NCBI GenBank assembly: GCA_938020525.1 | Contig: CALIHW010000025.1 | Span: forward strand, 1 to 50,476 | Length of the DNA: 50,476 bases | Origin: an uncultured Granulosicoccaceae bacterium | GTDB taxonomy: Bacteria > Pseudomonadota > Gammaproteobacteria > Granulosicoccales > Granulosicoccaceae | Direction: 5' to 3' | Shown: positions 17,406-24,721 of the stretch, piece after piece | Layout: each line of letters opens with the position of its first letter | Numbering within the stretch: the first letter of the stretch is position 1 | Program-made: the position numbers and the translations under genes | Notes under the pieces: model-generated | Databases searched by the model: none | Told to the model about the DNA's origin: nothing | The model's input: only the letters and a program-made list of their open reading frames with translations

Positions 17406-18020
17406 TCAAAGCATTTCAAAATCAAAATCACCGACTTCTTCATCTTCTTCCTGATCAACAAAACATACTGCTGCCTGATCCAGCCCCACATAGTCAATGG
17501 AAGACGGCTTGCCAACCATCATCCAGATCATTCCATCCTTGCTGCCGAGTAAAAAAGCCGGATCAGCAGAGATACCTTCGCGATAGAGAAAATCAAAGCG
17601 AAATATTTTTCCATCAGCAATTTCTTTGACGATCGCAGGATCCATATCTTCACCAGCACCAATAAGGTACACAAGCCTGGAGCTGTAATTAAGAAACTCC
17701 TCAAGTGTGACTGTCTGTTCAAGTTCGATAGTAATATCAAAGCTCGATGGCAGCAGAGGCAACTCCTCACCCGATAAATTTACAGGCTTAAGCTCACCAC
17801 GTTCGACCCACTCACCATCGGAGCTTATGTATCCGAGAGCCGTACCACCGTAGGGAATGAGGGTTTTACCATCATTGGCGAGTGTCGCGAGCCCACAACG
17901 ATTGCCATCTATATCGCGAGTTTCAACATCGACGGAACCATATAGTTTTCTACGATCTATTTTATTAAGTTCGCACTCAAACTCTGAACCGCCATATTTA
18001 AACTTTAATGCTCTTGGCAT
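17406..18020 (-). CDS. Unknown conserved-looking protein with acidic C-terminal tail
   Basis: A 204-residue protein I do not recognise. It begins with a beta-rich region (FKYGGSEFECELNKID, then LYGSVDVETRD) and later has motifs such as GKIFRFDFLYREGI and DYVGLDQAAVCF. The last 17 residues are strongly acidic and end in DFDFEML, an acidic-plus-hydrophobic tip resembling the C-terminal tail by which bacterial SSB proteins recruit repair enzymes. That resemblance is visual only. ATG 18020 has GGAG at good spacing. It is the second gene of the operon, 56 bp after the primase-like gene and 53 bp before the SAM-domain gene. An adaptor or end-binding role would fit, but nothing in the sequence proves it. 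Confidence 0.65.
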   Translation of the reverse strand: MPRALKFKYGGSEFECELNKIDRRKLYGSVDVETRDIDGNRCGLATLANDGKTLIPYGGTALGYISSDGEWVERGELKPVNLSGEELPLLPSSFDITIELEQTVTLEEFLNYSSRLVYLIGAGEDMDPAIVKEIADGKIFRFDFLYREGISADPAFLLGSKDGMIWMMVGKPSSIDYVGLDQAAVCFVDQEEDEEVGDFDFEML

Positions 18021-18076
18021 ATTCTTACTCCATTGCCCTGCACATCTTATTTAAGACGCCCGGGCTTTTATTCACA

Positions 18077-19366
18077 TTAGTTACACAGTCTTTCCGTTAG
18101 CTCTAGTGCCTGCTCGAACGCTGCAACACCATCATCCATCGGCCTGCATGAAACTCCGCGATCGTCAATATAAGCATTGGCAGGTGGTTTACCCTGACCT
18201 GTATGTATCCGATCAAATGCAAAGCCATGCTCCGTTAGCCAGTCTTCAATGCGCACAATCAACTTTCTCTGTTCGGCACTGTTACCACCACCCGGCTTTT
18301 GCTGAGACAGCCGCGAGGTAAGCACTACCACATCTGCAATTTTGGCTAACTCTCGAGTAAACTCTACCGCTCCGTCCACAGGATCACCAATTTCCGACAG
18401 GCTGCTCACACCGATGTTCTGCGCCAAAACACCATCAAGATCAATACAAACCGTAGCCTTTCCACTGCGTTTAAAACTCCGTTTTCTGTCAACAGCCCGC
18501 CTAGGCTTTTCCGTGTTCTTTGCGTCAGTTCTTAATGCTTCACCGCGCTTTCCCTGAACACCACGTATCGTAATCCGGCTGTGATTATCAGGCGCACTGA
18601 CTGCAGGCGGAGGCGGCCCACCGATACACTGAACCATTGCATCAACTGCTGCGTGACCAGATAACCACGGATCGTCCAGCCACTCATCACCACTCCAGAC
18701 ACGAGCGTAGTGATCTCTGGAATGATGCAAACCCGGTAGTCGAAACCACGCGCCAAGTACATCTTCTCCGTCCTTTTTTACCTTTGGTTTTTTAGGAAAC
18801 GTTTCAGGTTCTTCACTTAAATTTGTCTCCTCCCAGGTAGAAACAATCGACCATGCAAACGCAAATACATGCTCAGTAGGTGCCGGCTCTTCAAACAATA
18901 TCCAAAGGTGATATCCACCATTGTTATTAGAGTCAAACAGTAACGGGTCATAACCCATCGATTGCAGTTGTCGCCACCACTTCAAAGCGCCTACCAGATT
19001 TCTGCGTGAGTGCTCTTCCGCATCAGCTTTGTTATCGTCATGCATATCGATATCAATGCCAAGCCACTTGCTGGTGTCTTCCTTGCTCTTGGCATGCAAG
19101 CCAATAATCTGTGGTCGCCTGCGATGCTGGCTTGCAAAGTGACGTGTGAGCTTATCAAGTGTCACCATATCCGGGCCACGCTTGGCTGCCACCGGCAATG
19201 TCATCGCTTTGTAAGTTCTGCCGAGTTTCTTTTTCTCGCCCTCTGTGAGAGATGCGTACTGGCCCCAGACATCTTTGCGATTGACCAGTTTTTCCATCGC
19301 CCACTCGGCTAACTCGCTCGAGCGCGATTTCCATTCTTCTGCAACTATTTCGTAGTGACTGGCCAT
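18077..19366 (-). CDS. Archaeo-eukaryotic primase-like domain fused to HAD phosphatase
   Basis: A 429-residue two-domain protein. Residues about 30-245 look like an archaeo-eukaryotic primase (AEP/PrimPol) catalytic core: WLGIDIDMHDD with the metal-binding Asp105-x-Asp107, NNNGGYHLWILF with the conserved His153, and AWFRLPGLHHS at about 206-216. The nearest relatives I can think of are the primases of TOTE-type and phage systems and LigD polymerase domains. A basic Pro-rich linker leads to a HAD-type phosphatase (about 302-429): CIDLDGVLA (Asp309, Asp311), VVLTSR, a Lys in GQGKPP, and YIDDRG (Asp401-Asp402). HAD phosphatases in repair remove 3' phosphates, as in polynucleotide kinase-phosphatase. 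Its position at the head of an operon with a DNA ligase and a nuclease supports end processing and gap filling. ATG 19366 has a weak ribosome site. Confidence 0.78.
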   Translation of the reverse strand: MASHYEIVAEEWKSRSSELAEWAMEKLVNRKDVWGQYASLTEGEKKKLGRTYKAMTLPVAAKRGPDMVTLDKLTRHFASQHRRRPQIIGLHAKSKEDTSKWLGIDIDMHDDNKADAEEHSRRNLVGALKWWRQLQSMGYDPLLFDSNNNGGYHLWILFEEPAPTEHVFAFAWSIVSTWEETNLSEEPETFPKKPKVKKDGEDVLGAWFRLPGLHHSRDHYARVWSGDEWLDDPWLSGHAAVDAMVQCIGGPPPPAVSAPDNHSRITIRGVQGKRGEALRTDAKNTEKPRRAVDRKRSFKRSGKATVCIDLDGVLAQNIGVSSLSEIGDPVDGAVEFTRELAKIADVVVLTSRLSQQKPGGGNSAEQRKLIVRIEDWLTEHGFAFDRIHTGQGKPPANAYIDDRGVSCRPMDDGVAAFEQALELTERLCN

Positions 19367-19585
19367 GAGATATGGAGCTCTTGTGAACTCTCTTAGTATA
19401 ATGCGCTATATCTTGTAGAACCGTGATGCGGGACCACCCGTATCAACGCCGTTTCTATTGGTATACAACACCTTACTGCACTGCGGATACTGTTTGCAAA
19501 GTAATACGGTGCCGTAATCCGCGGGCGTACACTGATCTCTTGTGTCCAAACGCTTCATCTACTGGTATAAAGCAAAAAATACAGC

Positions 19586-20392
19586 ATGCAAACTCTTCGC
19601 AACACCTTCCTCATCGCCGCAACAGAGTTATCTCGCGCCTTGGTGACCCGCCGTGGTCTTATTTCACTGGCGGCGTTCACACTTCTGTGGATGCTGATAC
19701 TCACCGCAATCATTAGGACCGCACCTATGCTGGTTCAAAACGGCGCATCTATCGGATCAATGCTTGGCTCTGAAACTATTCTGTCAATAGCCAAATGGAA
19801 GGTAGAGGAATTCGGTGTTCACTGGTTTATCGGTCTGTATGTTTTTCCGATTTGTTGCGTGTTTTACGCTGCTGATCAAACGGCCTCGGACAGAACGCGC
19901 GGTACATTAAAACTTCTCACACTGCATACCAGTCGCAGCAGTTTATTCCTTGGCAGATTCACAGGCATGATGGCAGTGCAGGCCATTGTCATTGCCCTGA
20001 CTTTGATAAGCACATTGGTTGTTGCAGCTCTTCGTGATCCTGCATTGATCACAGGGTCTGTTGCCAACGCCTGGTTTATCTGGGTAAACCTGATGATTGT
20101 ACTTGCTCCGTACACTGCACTGATGGCGGTTATCTCTTTGTTTGCGAAGTCGGGTATGCAGGCAATGACTTATGCGAGCATATTATGGATCGTACTACTA
20201 TTCGTTATCTACTGGCTATCCAGCCGATTTCCGGAAGCGGTACTATTAAAATCGATATTTCCAGGTTCGCAGATTAGTGCACTGGTAAAACATCATGACT
20301 GGAGTTCTCTCGGCACAGTGCTGATACCTGCTATTCAAACACTCGTCTTCCTGGCGCTAGGCATATTCATCATGCAAAGGGTAGATCTGTAA
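19586..20392 (+). CDS. ABC-2 type transporter permease
   Basis: A 268-residue integral membrane protein with about six transmembrane segments, typical of ABC-2 export permeases (NosY/YhfI-like). The conserved intracellular segment DQTASDRTRGTLKLLTLH, which couples to the ATPase in this family, sits at about 99-116. Its TAA stop shares one base with the start of the downstream ATPase gene, so the pair is translationally coupled. It diverges from the repair operon across a 219-bp gap. Substrate cannot be told from sequence; relatives move lipids, peptides, antibiotics or assist cofactor export. Confidence 0.8.
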   Translation: MQTLRNTFLIAATELSRALVTRRGLISLAAFTLLWMLILTAIIRTAPMLVQNGASIGSMLGSETILSIAKWKVEEFGVHWFIGLYVFPICCVFYAADQTASDRTRGTLKLLTLHTSRSSLFLGRFTGMMAVQAIVIALTLISTLVVAALRDPALITGSVANAWFIWVNLMIVLAPYTALMAVISLFAKSGMQAMTYASILWIVLLFVIYWLSSRFPEAVLLKSIFPGSQISALVKHHDWSSLGTVLIPAIQTLVFLALGIFIMQRVDL

Positions 20393-21285
20393 TGGCCATA
20401 ATCAGATGTGAAAAGCTTTCCAAGCACTATGGCAAGCTACGGGCGCTCAATAATATCGACCTGACTATTGAAGCAGGCAAGCCCGTCGCACTGGTAGGCC
20501 CGAATGGCGCTGGTAAAACTACCCTGATGAGCCTGATTGGTGGCTTTATACGCCCGTCGACTGGCACTGTCACAGTATGTGGAGCTGCAGCAGGTCATTC
20601 CTCTGTAAAGAGCAAACTCTCCGTATTGCCGCAAGATGCTCTATTTGATCCGAACTTCTCTATCGGTTCACAGTTGACTCTCTATGCCAAGCTTAGAGGG
20701 GTAGATAACCCGAAGCAGGAAGTGGCAAAAGCACTGGAACTTGTCCAGCTGCAAGATAGATTTAAAAGTAAATCCACCGAGTTAAGCCATGGTATGAGCA
20801 AGCGATTGCTAATCGCACAGACCTTACTCGGCAACCCGGAAATCATTCTACTTGATGAACCCACAGCTGGCATCGACCCGCCTAACGCCAAACTGATTCG
20901 CGATCTTATCGCGAGTGAATCATCGAATACCACCTTTGTAGTGAGCTCCCACAACCTTGATGAACTTGAAAAAGTCTGTGATACCGTGATCCACCTTGCT
21001 GACGGCAAGCTGGTGTCGCAGGGTAGCATCTCAGATGAAGTTAGTGAGCAGGGCTTTCTAACACTACAGGCAGACTATGAAGCTGGTCAGTACATCGAAT
21101 CAGTGGCAGGTCTGATTAAACTCGGACAAAACCAGCACAACGAATTCATTATCGAGTTCGACGCAGTCAACCATCCACAGTTTCATATCGCGATGCTAAA
21201 AAACCTCGCGGATAACAATGTTCGCTTTAAAAAGCTGATTAACGGCAGAACACTGGAAGAAAAAATGTATAGTCAAAGTCAATAA
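20392..21285 (+). CDS. ABC transporter ATP-binding protein
   Basis: A 297-residue export-type ABC ATPase paired with the preceding permease. Walker A is GPNGAGKTT, the signature is the variant LSHGMSKR, Walker B is IILLDEPTAGIDP, and the switch is VSSHNLDELEKV. The C-terminal 80 residues are an accessory region common in ABC-2 ATPases. ATG 20392 overlaps the permease stop (TAATG). Architecture matches NosF- and CcmA-like pairs, but no nitrous oxide or cytochrome genes are nearby, so I give no symbol. Confidence 0.88.
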   Translation: MAIIRCEKLSKHYGKLRALNNIDLTIEAGKPVALVGPNGAGKTTLMSLIGGFIRPSTGTVTVCGAAAGHSSVKSKLSVLPQDALFDPNFSIGSQLTLYAKLRGVDNPKQEVAKALELVQLQDRFKSKSTELSHGMSKRLLIAQTLLGNPEIILLDEPTAGIDPPNAKLIRDLIASESSNTTFVVSSHNLDELEKVCDTVIHLADGKLVSQGSISDEVSEQGFLTLQADYEAGQYIESVAGLIKLGQNQHNEFIIEFDAVNHPQFHIAMLKNLADNNVRFKKLINGRTLEEKMYSQSQ

Positions 21286-21312
21286 TAACCATTGATGATT
21301 ATCAGAGCAGTA

Positions 21313-21336
21313 AGTAGCTAAAAATCAGTAGCTACT
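21313..21336. terminator. Hairpin between convergent genes
   Basis: A perfect 8-bp inverted repeat (AGTAGCTA at 21313-21320, TAGCTACT at 21329-21336) with an 8-base loop lies between the ABC ATPase stop and the MttB-family stop, and includes the latter's stop codon. The stem is AT-rich and no clear T-run follows, so termination is possible but weakly supported. Confidence 0.35.
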
Positions 21337-22928
21337 CCACCCTGCTCCTTTCTCTTGGCTACAAATTCTTGCAACTCACTTTTAATCGCCGCATCAATCG
21401 GTGGCTCTTCGTAATTCGCCAATCTTTGCTTCCACACTTTGTTGGCCTTTTGCATTGCATCGGGCCGCCCCGCCTCGTCCCATGATTCATAATTGCGCCA
21501 ATCACTCAATACCGGGCTGTAAAAAGCGTCTTTAAACCTTTCCTGCGTATGATCGGTGCCAAAGAAATGGCCACCCGGACCAACATCGTTTATTGCCCGT
21601 AAACCCAGTTCATCCTCCGAGAAATCCAGTGGCTCCAGAAACTCGGCCACCATCTGCAGCAAATCAATATCCAGTATCAGCTTTTCAAACGAACAACAAA
21701 GCCCGCCTTCCATCCAGCCTGCACCATGCTTGAGCAAATGCCCGCCGCTGTTAATTGCACCCCACAAAGAAAAAACAGATTCATAGGCGGCTTGCGCATC
21801 CATCGTATTAGCAGCACAGACATTTGAGGTGCGGTACGGGATGTTATATCGCCGTGCCAGCTGACCGCCGATATGCTGAGCCTTCATATATTCTGGCGTG
21901 CCGAATGCAGGCGCACCCGATTGCATATCAACATTCGATGTAAAGCCACCATACATTGCCGGCGCACCCTGCCTGACCATTTGAGAAAATGCAATGCCTG
22001 CCAATGCTTCTGCATTCTGTAAAACCAGGGCACCGGGAATAGTCACCGGTGCCATTGCACCGGATAGAGTAAACGGCGTAATCACAACCGGTTGATTCAT
22101 TGATGCCATATCAATGATGCCTTGCATCATTGGTATATCCAGCTGCAAGGGTGAGTTGGTATTGATAATAGTAAAAACGGACGGCTCTTTCTCAAGCTGT
22201 TCAGAACTAATGCCACGGGCAATACGGGTCATTTCTATAGCATCGGTAACACGCTCATGGCCAAGCGAATAGATACAATAACTTTTATCAGTCAGCGTTA
22301 TGAAGTCAGCAATGCAATCAAGATGTCTGACAGATGCATGAATATCGGTAGGCTCTACAGGATATCCGCCGATAAAATGCAAAATGTTGTGCATCTGCCC
22401 GAGACGCAGAAAGTTGCGGTAGTCATTTTGATTACCAGTACGTCTGCCACGATCGAGACAGGAACTGTTCGGTGCACTACCCATTAACCCAAAAAGAAGT
22501 TGGTTCCCACCGACAGTCAGATTGTGCTCAGGGTTGCGCGCATGCAACGTAAATTGCGAAGGCACCGTGGCCAGATGCTCCTCTATTAACTGCTCATCAA
22601 AACGTACAGTCTGTGTCGCTTCGTCAACCTCGGCACCGGCATCCATAAAAATGTCTCTGGCGCCCTCGTGAAGCACTTTTATGCCATTGTCTTTGAGTAC
22701 TTTGAGCGATGCATGGTGAATCAGATCGACGGCATCGGGTGATGCCAGATCTATCGGCGAGAAATGCCGTACCGGTTGTAAAAAAGGTTTTTGGCTGATC
22801 GATGTACTGGCGGCAGGCCGGGCTCGACGTCTGCGTTTTTTCCGCACTCGACTTGCTGTACCTTTAGGGGCGGTACCTTTTGGGGCTGCACTTTCTGTGG
22901 CAGGGATGTTTGTATCTTCATTACCCAT
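21318..22928 (-). CDS. MttB-family (trimethylamine methyltransferase-like) protein, non-pyrrolysine
   Basis: A 536-residue TIM-barrel protein of the MttB superfamily. The classical enzyme moves a methyl group from trimethylamine to a corrinoid protein and needs pyrrolysine. This frame has no internal UAG and is uninterrupted, so it belongs to the large non-Pyl group, some members of which demethylate quaternary amines such as glycine betaine. Segments include LFGLMGSAPNSSCLDRG, SPLQLDIPMMQG and NDVGPGGHFFGTDHTQ. The first 45 residues are basic and low-complexity (RVRKKRRRRARP). I chose ATG 22928, preceded by AGGCGA, over a TTG at 22952. No corrinoid protein or reactivase gene adjoins it, so the methyl acceptor must be encoded elsewhere or the reaction differs. 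Confidence 0.85.
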   Translation of the reverse strand: MGNEDTNIPATESAAPKGTAPKGTASRVRKKRRRRARPAASTSISQKPFLQPVRHFSPIDLASPDAVDLIHHASLKVLKDNGIKVLHEGARDIFMDAGAEVDEATQTVRFDEQLIEEHLATVPSQFTLHARNPEHNLTVGGNQLLFGLMGSAPNSSCLDRGRRTGNQNDYRNFLRLGQMHNILHFIGGYPVEPTDIHASVRHLDCIADFITLTDKSYCIYSLGHERVTDAIEMTRIARGISSEQLEKEPSVFTIINTNSPLQLDIPMMQGIIDMASMNQPVVITPFTLSGAMAPVTIPGALVLQNAEALAGIAFSQMVRQGAPAMYGGFTSNVDMQSGAPAFGTPEYMKAQHIGGQLARRYNIPYRTSNVCAANTMDAQAAYESVFSLWGAINSGGHLLKHGAGWMEGGLCCSFEKLILDIDLLQMVAEFLEPLDFSEDELGLRAINDVGPGGHFFGTDHTQERFKDAFYSPVLSDWRNYESWDEAGRPDAMQKANKVWKQRLANYEEPPIDAAIKSELQEFVAKRKEQGGVATDF

Positions 22929-23031
22929 GGCAAATCGCCTGACATTGTCCAATTGGTTTAGACTTCAACTGAACGGCTGAAACTTGTTAGAATTGCATCC
23001 AGCTTTCAAAGCCACTCTAGAGCAAAATCTG

Positions 23032-24420
23032 TTGAATTACATAAGCACACGCGGCGGTGAATCTCTTAATCTCGCACAGATCCTGACCCGCGGCACCGCT
23101 ATTGACGGCGGATTATTTGTACCGGAAAAATGGCCATCAGTCAGCCAGACACAATTGTCAAAACTGTTGACTGGCGAATATACGGAAATTGCTGGGCGCG
23201 TGCTGGAGCTTTTTGGCGCAGACTCGCTGGCGACAAACAGTATCACCGATGTCGTCAGCAAAGCCATGCAGGCTTTTCCTCAGCCGGTCGGCCCGCCTGT
23301 CACTCAACTCAAAAAAGGCCTCTGGACACTGGAACTAATGCACGGGCCGACGCTCGCATTCAAAGACTTTGCACTGGCACCGCTGGCAGAAATAATCGCC
23401 TCGACTCTTATGCACGAGAATCGTCAGGCAACCGTACTTTGCGCCACCTCGGGTGATACAGGTGCTGCCACTGTTTCTGCATTTGCTAACAGGGATAACC
23501 TTCGTGCTGTAGTACTGTTTCCCGAGGGCGGGGTATCCGAGTTTCAACGCAAGCAAATGACCACCACGGGCGCGGACAACGTTCTGACACTGTGTGTTAA
23601 GGGTGACTTTGATGCGTGCCAGCATATGGTTAAAGCCCTCTATCAAACCGATGCAGCAAAAGCATACGGCTATACAGCCGTCAACTCGATCAATTTGGTT
23701 AGAATTTTGTTGCAAACAGCGTACTACTTTCGCACCAGCGGATTGATAAAATCTAAGACTGGTAACGCCAGCAATTTTGTTGTACCTACCGGAAATTTCG
23801 GTAACGTCTATGCGGCCTACATAGCCAAACAAATGGGCGCACCAATCAATCGCTTAATAGTTACCTCAAATGACAATGATGTACTACCAAGATTATTCGA
23901 AAGCAGCATCATGCAAGGTAACACTACAGTAAAAACTATTTCTCCAAGTATGGATATACAAGTATCCAGCAATTTTGAACGACTACTCTGGCATATAAAA
24001 AACGGTGACGGTAGTGCTGTTCAAGCCGCACAGCAATCTTTAGAAACTAACAGTCGATACACGCTATCTGAAACAGAGATGCAAAGCCTGACAACAGACT
24101 TTCAGGCACTCAGGTGCACAGAATCAGAAGCGAACAGTGCCATGCAGCATATGCAGAATAAATTCAACAAGACAATCTGTCCTCACACAGCAACCGGCGT
24201 TCACGCCTACTTAACACTTGGGGACGATAGTGAAGCAGAAACAATTATTGTGGAAACCGCACATCCGGCAAAATTCAGCGAAGCTGTAGCGAAAGCCACA
24301 GGCATAACACCAACAGTTCCTTCACATGCATCGCAGCTTATGGAAAGCCAGGAAGTGATGCACTCGGTCGATGCGAATATTCAAGCGGTTCAGGCCACCA
24401 TCGACGATTTTTTCAGCTAG
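23032..24420 (+). CDS. thrC: Threonine synthase
   Basis: A 462-residue PLP enzyme converting O-phosphohomoserine to threonine, the last step of threonine synthesis. The N terminus NYISTRGG, the PLP lysine in GPTLAFKDFAL, the phosphate-binding stretch ATSGDTGAAT, and VVPTGNFGNVYAAY are family hallmarks. The best start is TTG 23032, which gives MNYISTRG as in known ThrC proteins. The frame is open back to a TTG at 22984, and no ATG is available near the N terminus. It is divergent from the MttB-family gene with about 100 bp between. thrA and thrB are not in the window. Confidence 0.93.
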   Translation: MNYISTRGGESLNLAQILTRGTAIDGGLFVPEKWPSVSQTQLSKLLTGEYTEIAGRVLELFGADSLATNSITDVVSKAMQAFPQPVGPPVTQLKKGLWTLELMHGPTLAFKDFALAPLAEIIASTLMHENRQATVLCATSGDTGAATVSAFANRDNLRAVVLFPEGGVSEFQRKQMTTTGADNVLTLCVKGDFDACQHMVKALYQTDAAKAYGYTAVNSINLVRILLQTAYYFRTSGLIKSKTGNASNFVVPTGNFGNVYAAYIAKQMGAPINRLIVTSNDNDVLPRLFESSIMQGNTTVKTISPSMDIQVSSNFERLLWHIKNGDGSAVQAAQQSLETNSRYTLSETEMQSLTTDFQALRCTESEANSAMQHMQNKFNKTICPHTATGVHAYLTLGDDSEAETIIVETAHPAKFSEAVAKATGITPTVPSHASQLMESQEVMHSVDANIQAVQATIDDFFS

Positions 24421-24721
24421 GACTCATTCTCCGAATCACCCATAACGAAATACACAGGCCAAACACACAGGCCAAACATCCGGCCTGTTACGCGCAAGAG
24501 TAATTTTTTAACTCAAAAGTATGAAAGCTGTAAACACGGCCGGTTCACATTTTCTCAAAAAGCGGCCCGCGTTTCGCCTGACCGCAAGTCATACCTCTTC
24601 CAAGTATCGCAGCCAAGTCACATCTGCACGAGGTCTATTCCTTAAGTATCAAACCTTTCCAGCCGCTTCTCTATCTATACAGATAAGAATAACAATCCGA
24701 CTTCAGTCTGGATAGGCACTA
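24421..24721. other. Intergenic region before the giant gene
   Basis: This 301-bp gap follows thrC. It contains a duplicated ACAGGCCAAAC element (from 24454 and from 24467), the second copy of which forms the left arm of a hairpin. The rest holds short frames with no recognisable content and should include the promoter of the giant surface-protein gene, which I could not pinpoint. Confidence 0.4.
24467..24488 (+). terminator. Probable thrC terminator hairpin
   Basis: A perfect 7-bp GC-rich stem, ACAGGCC (24467-24473) with GGCCTGT (24482-24488), and an 8-base loop. A run of six T residues follows about 16 bases later rather than directly. It lies 46 bp past the thrC stop. Moderate evidence for a terminator. 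Confidence 0.45.

Noticed and set aside
13806..19366. Classical Ku-LigD end-joining locus
   Set aside because: No Ku domain is recognisable and the ligase and primase-like domains are in separate genes with different partners.
21318..22928. Pyrrolysine-containing trimethylamine methyltransferase
   Set aside because: The frame has no internal UAG and needs none to be full length.
23335..23832. 165-codon minus-strand frame inside threonine synthase
   Set aside because: Antisense to strongly conserved ThrC motifs.
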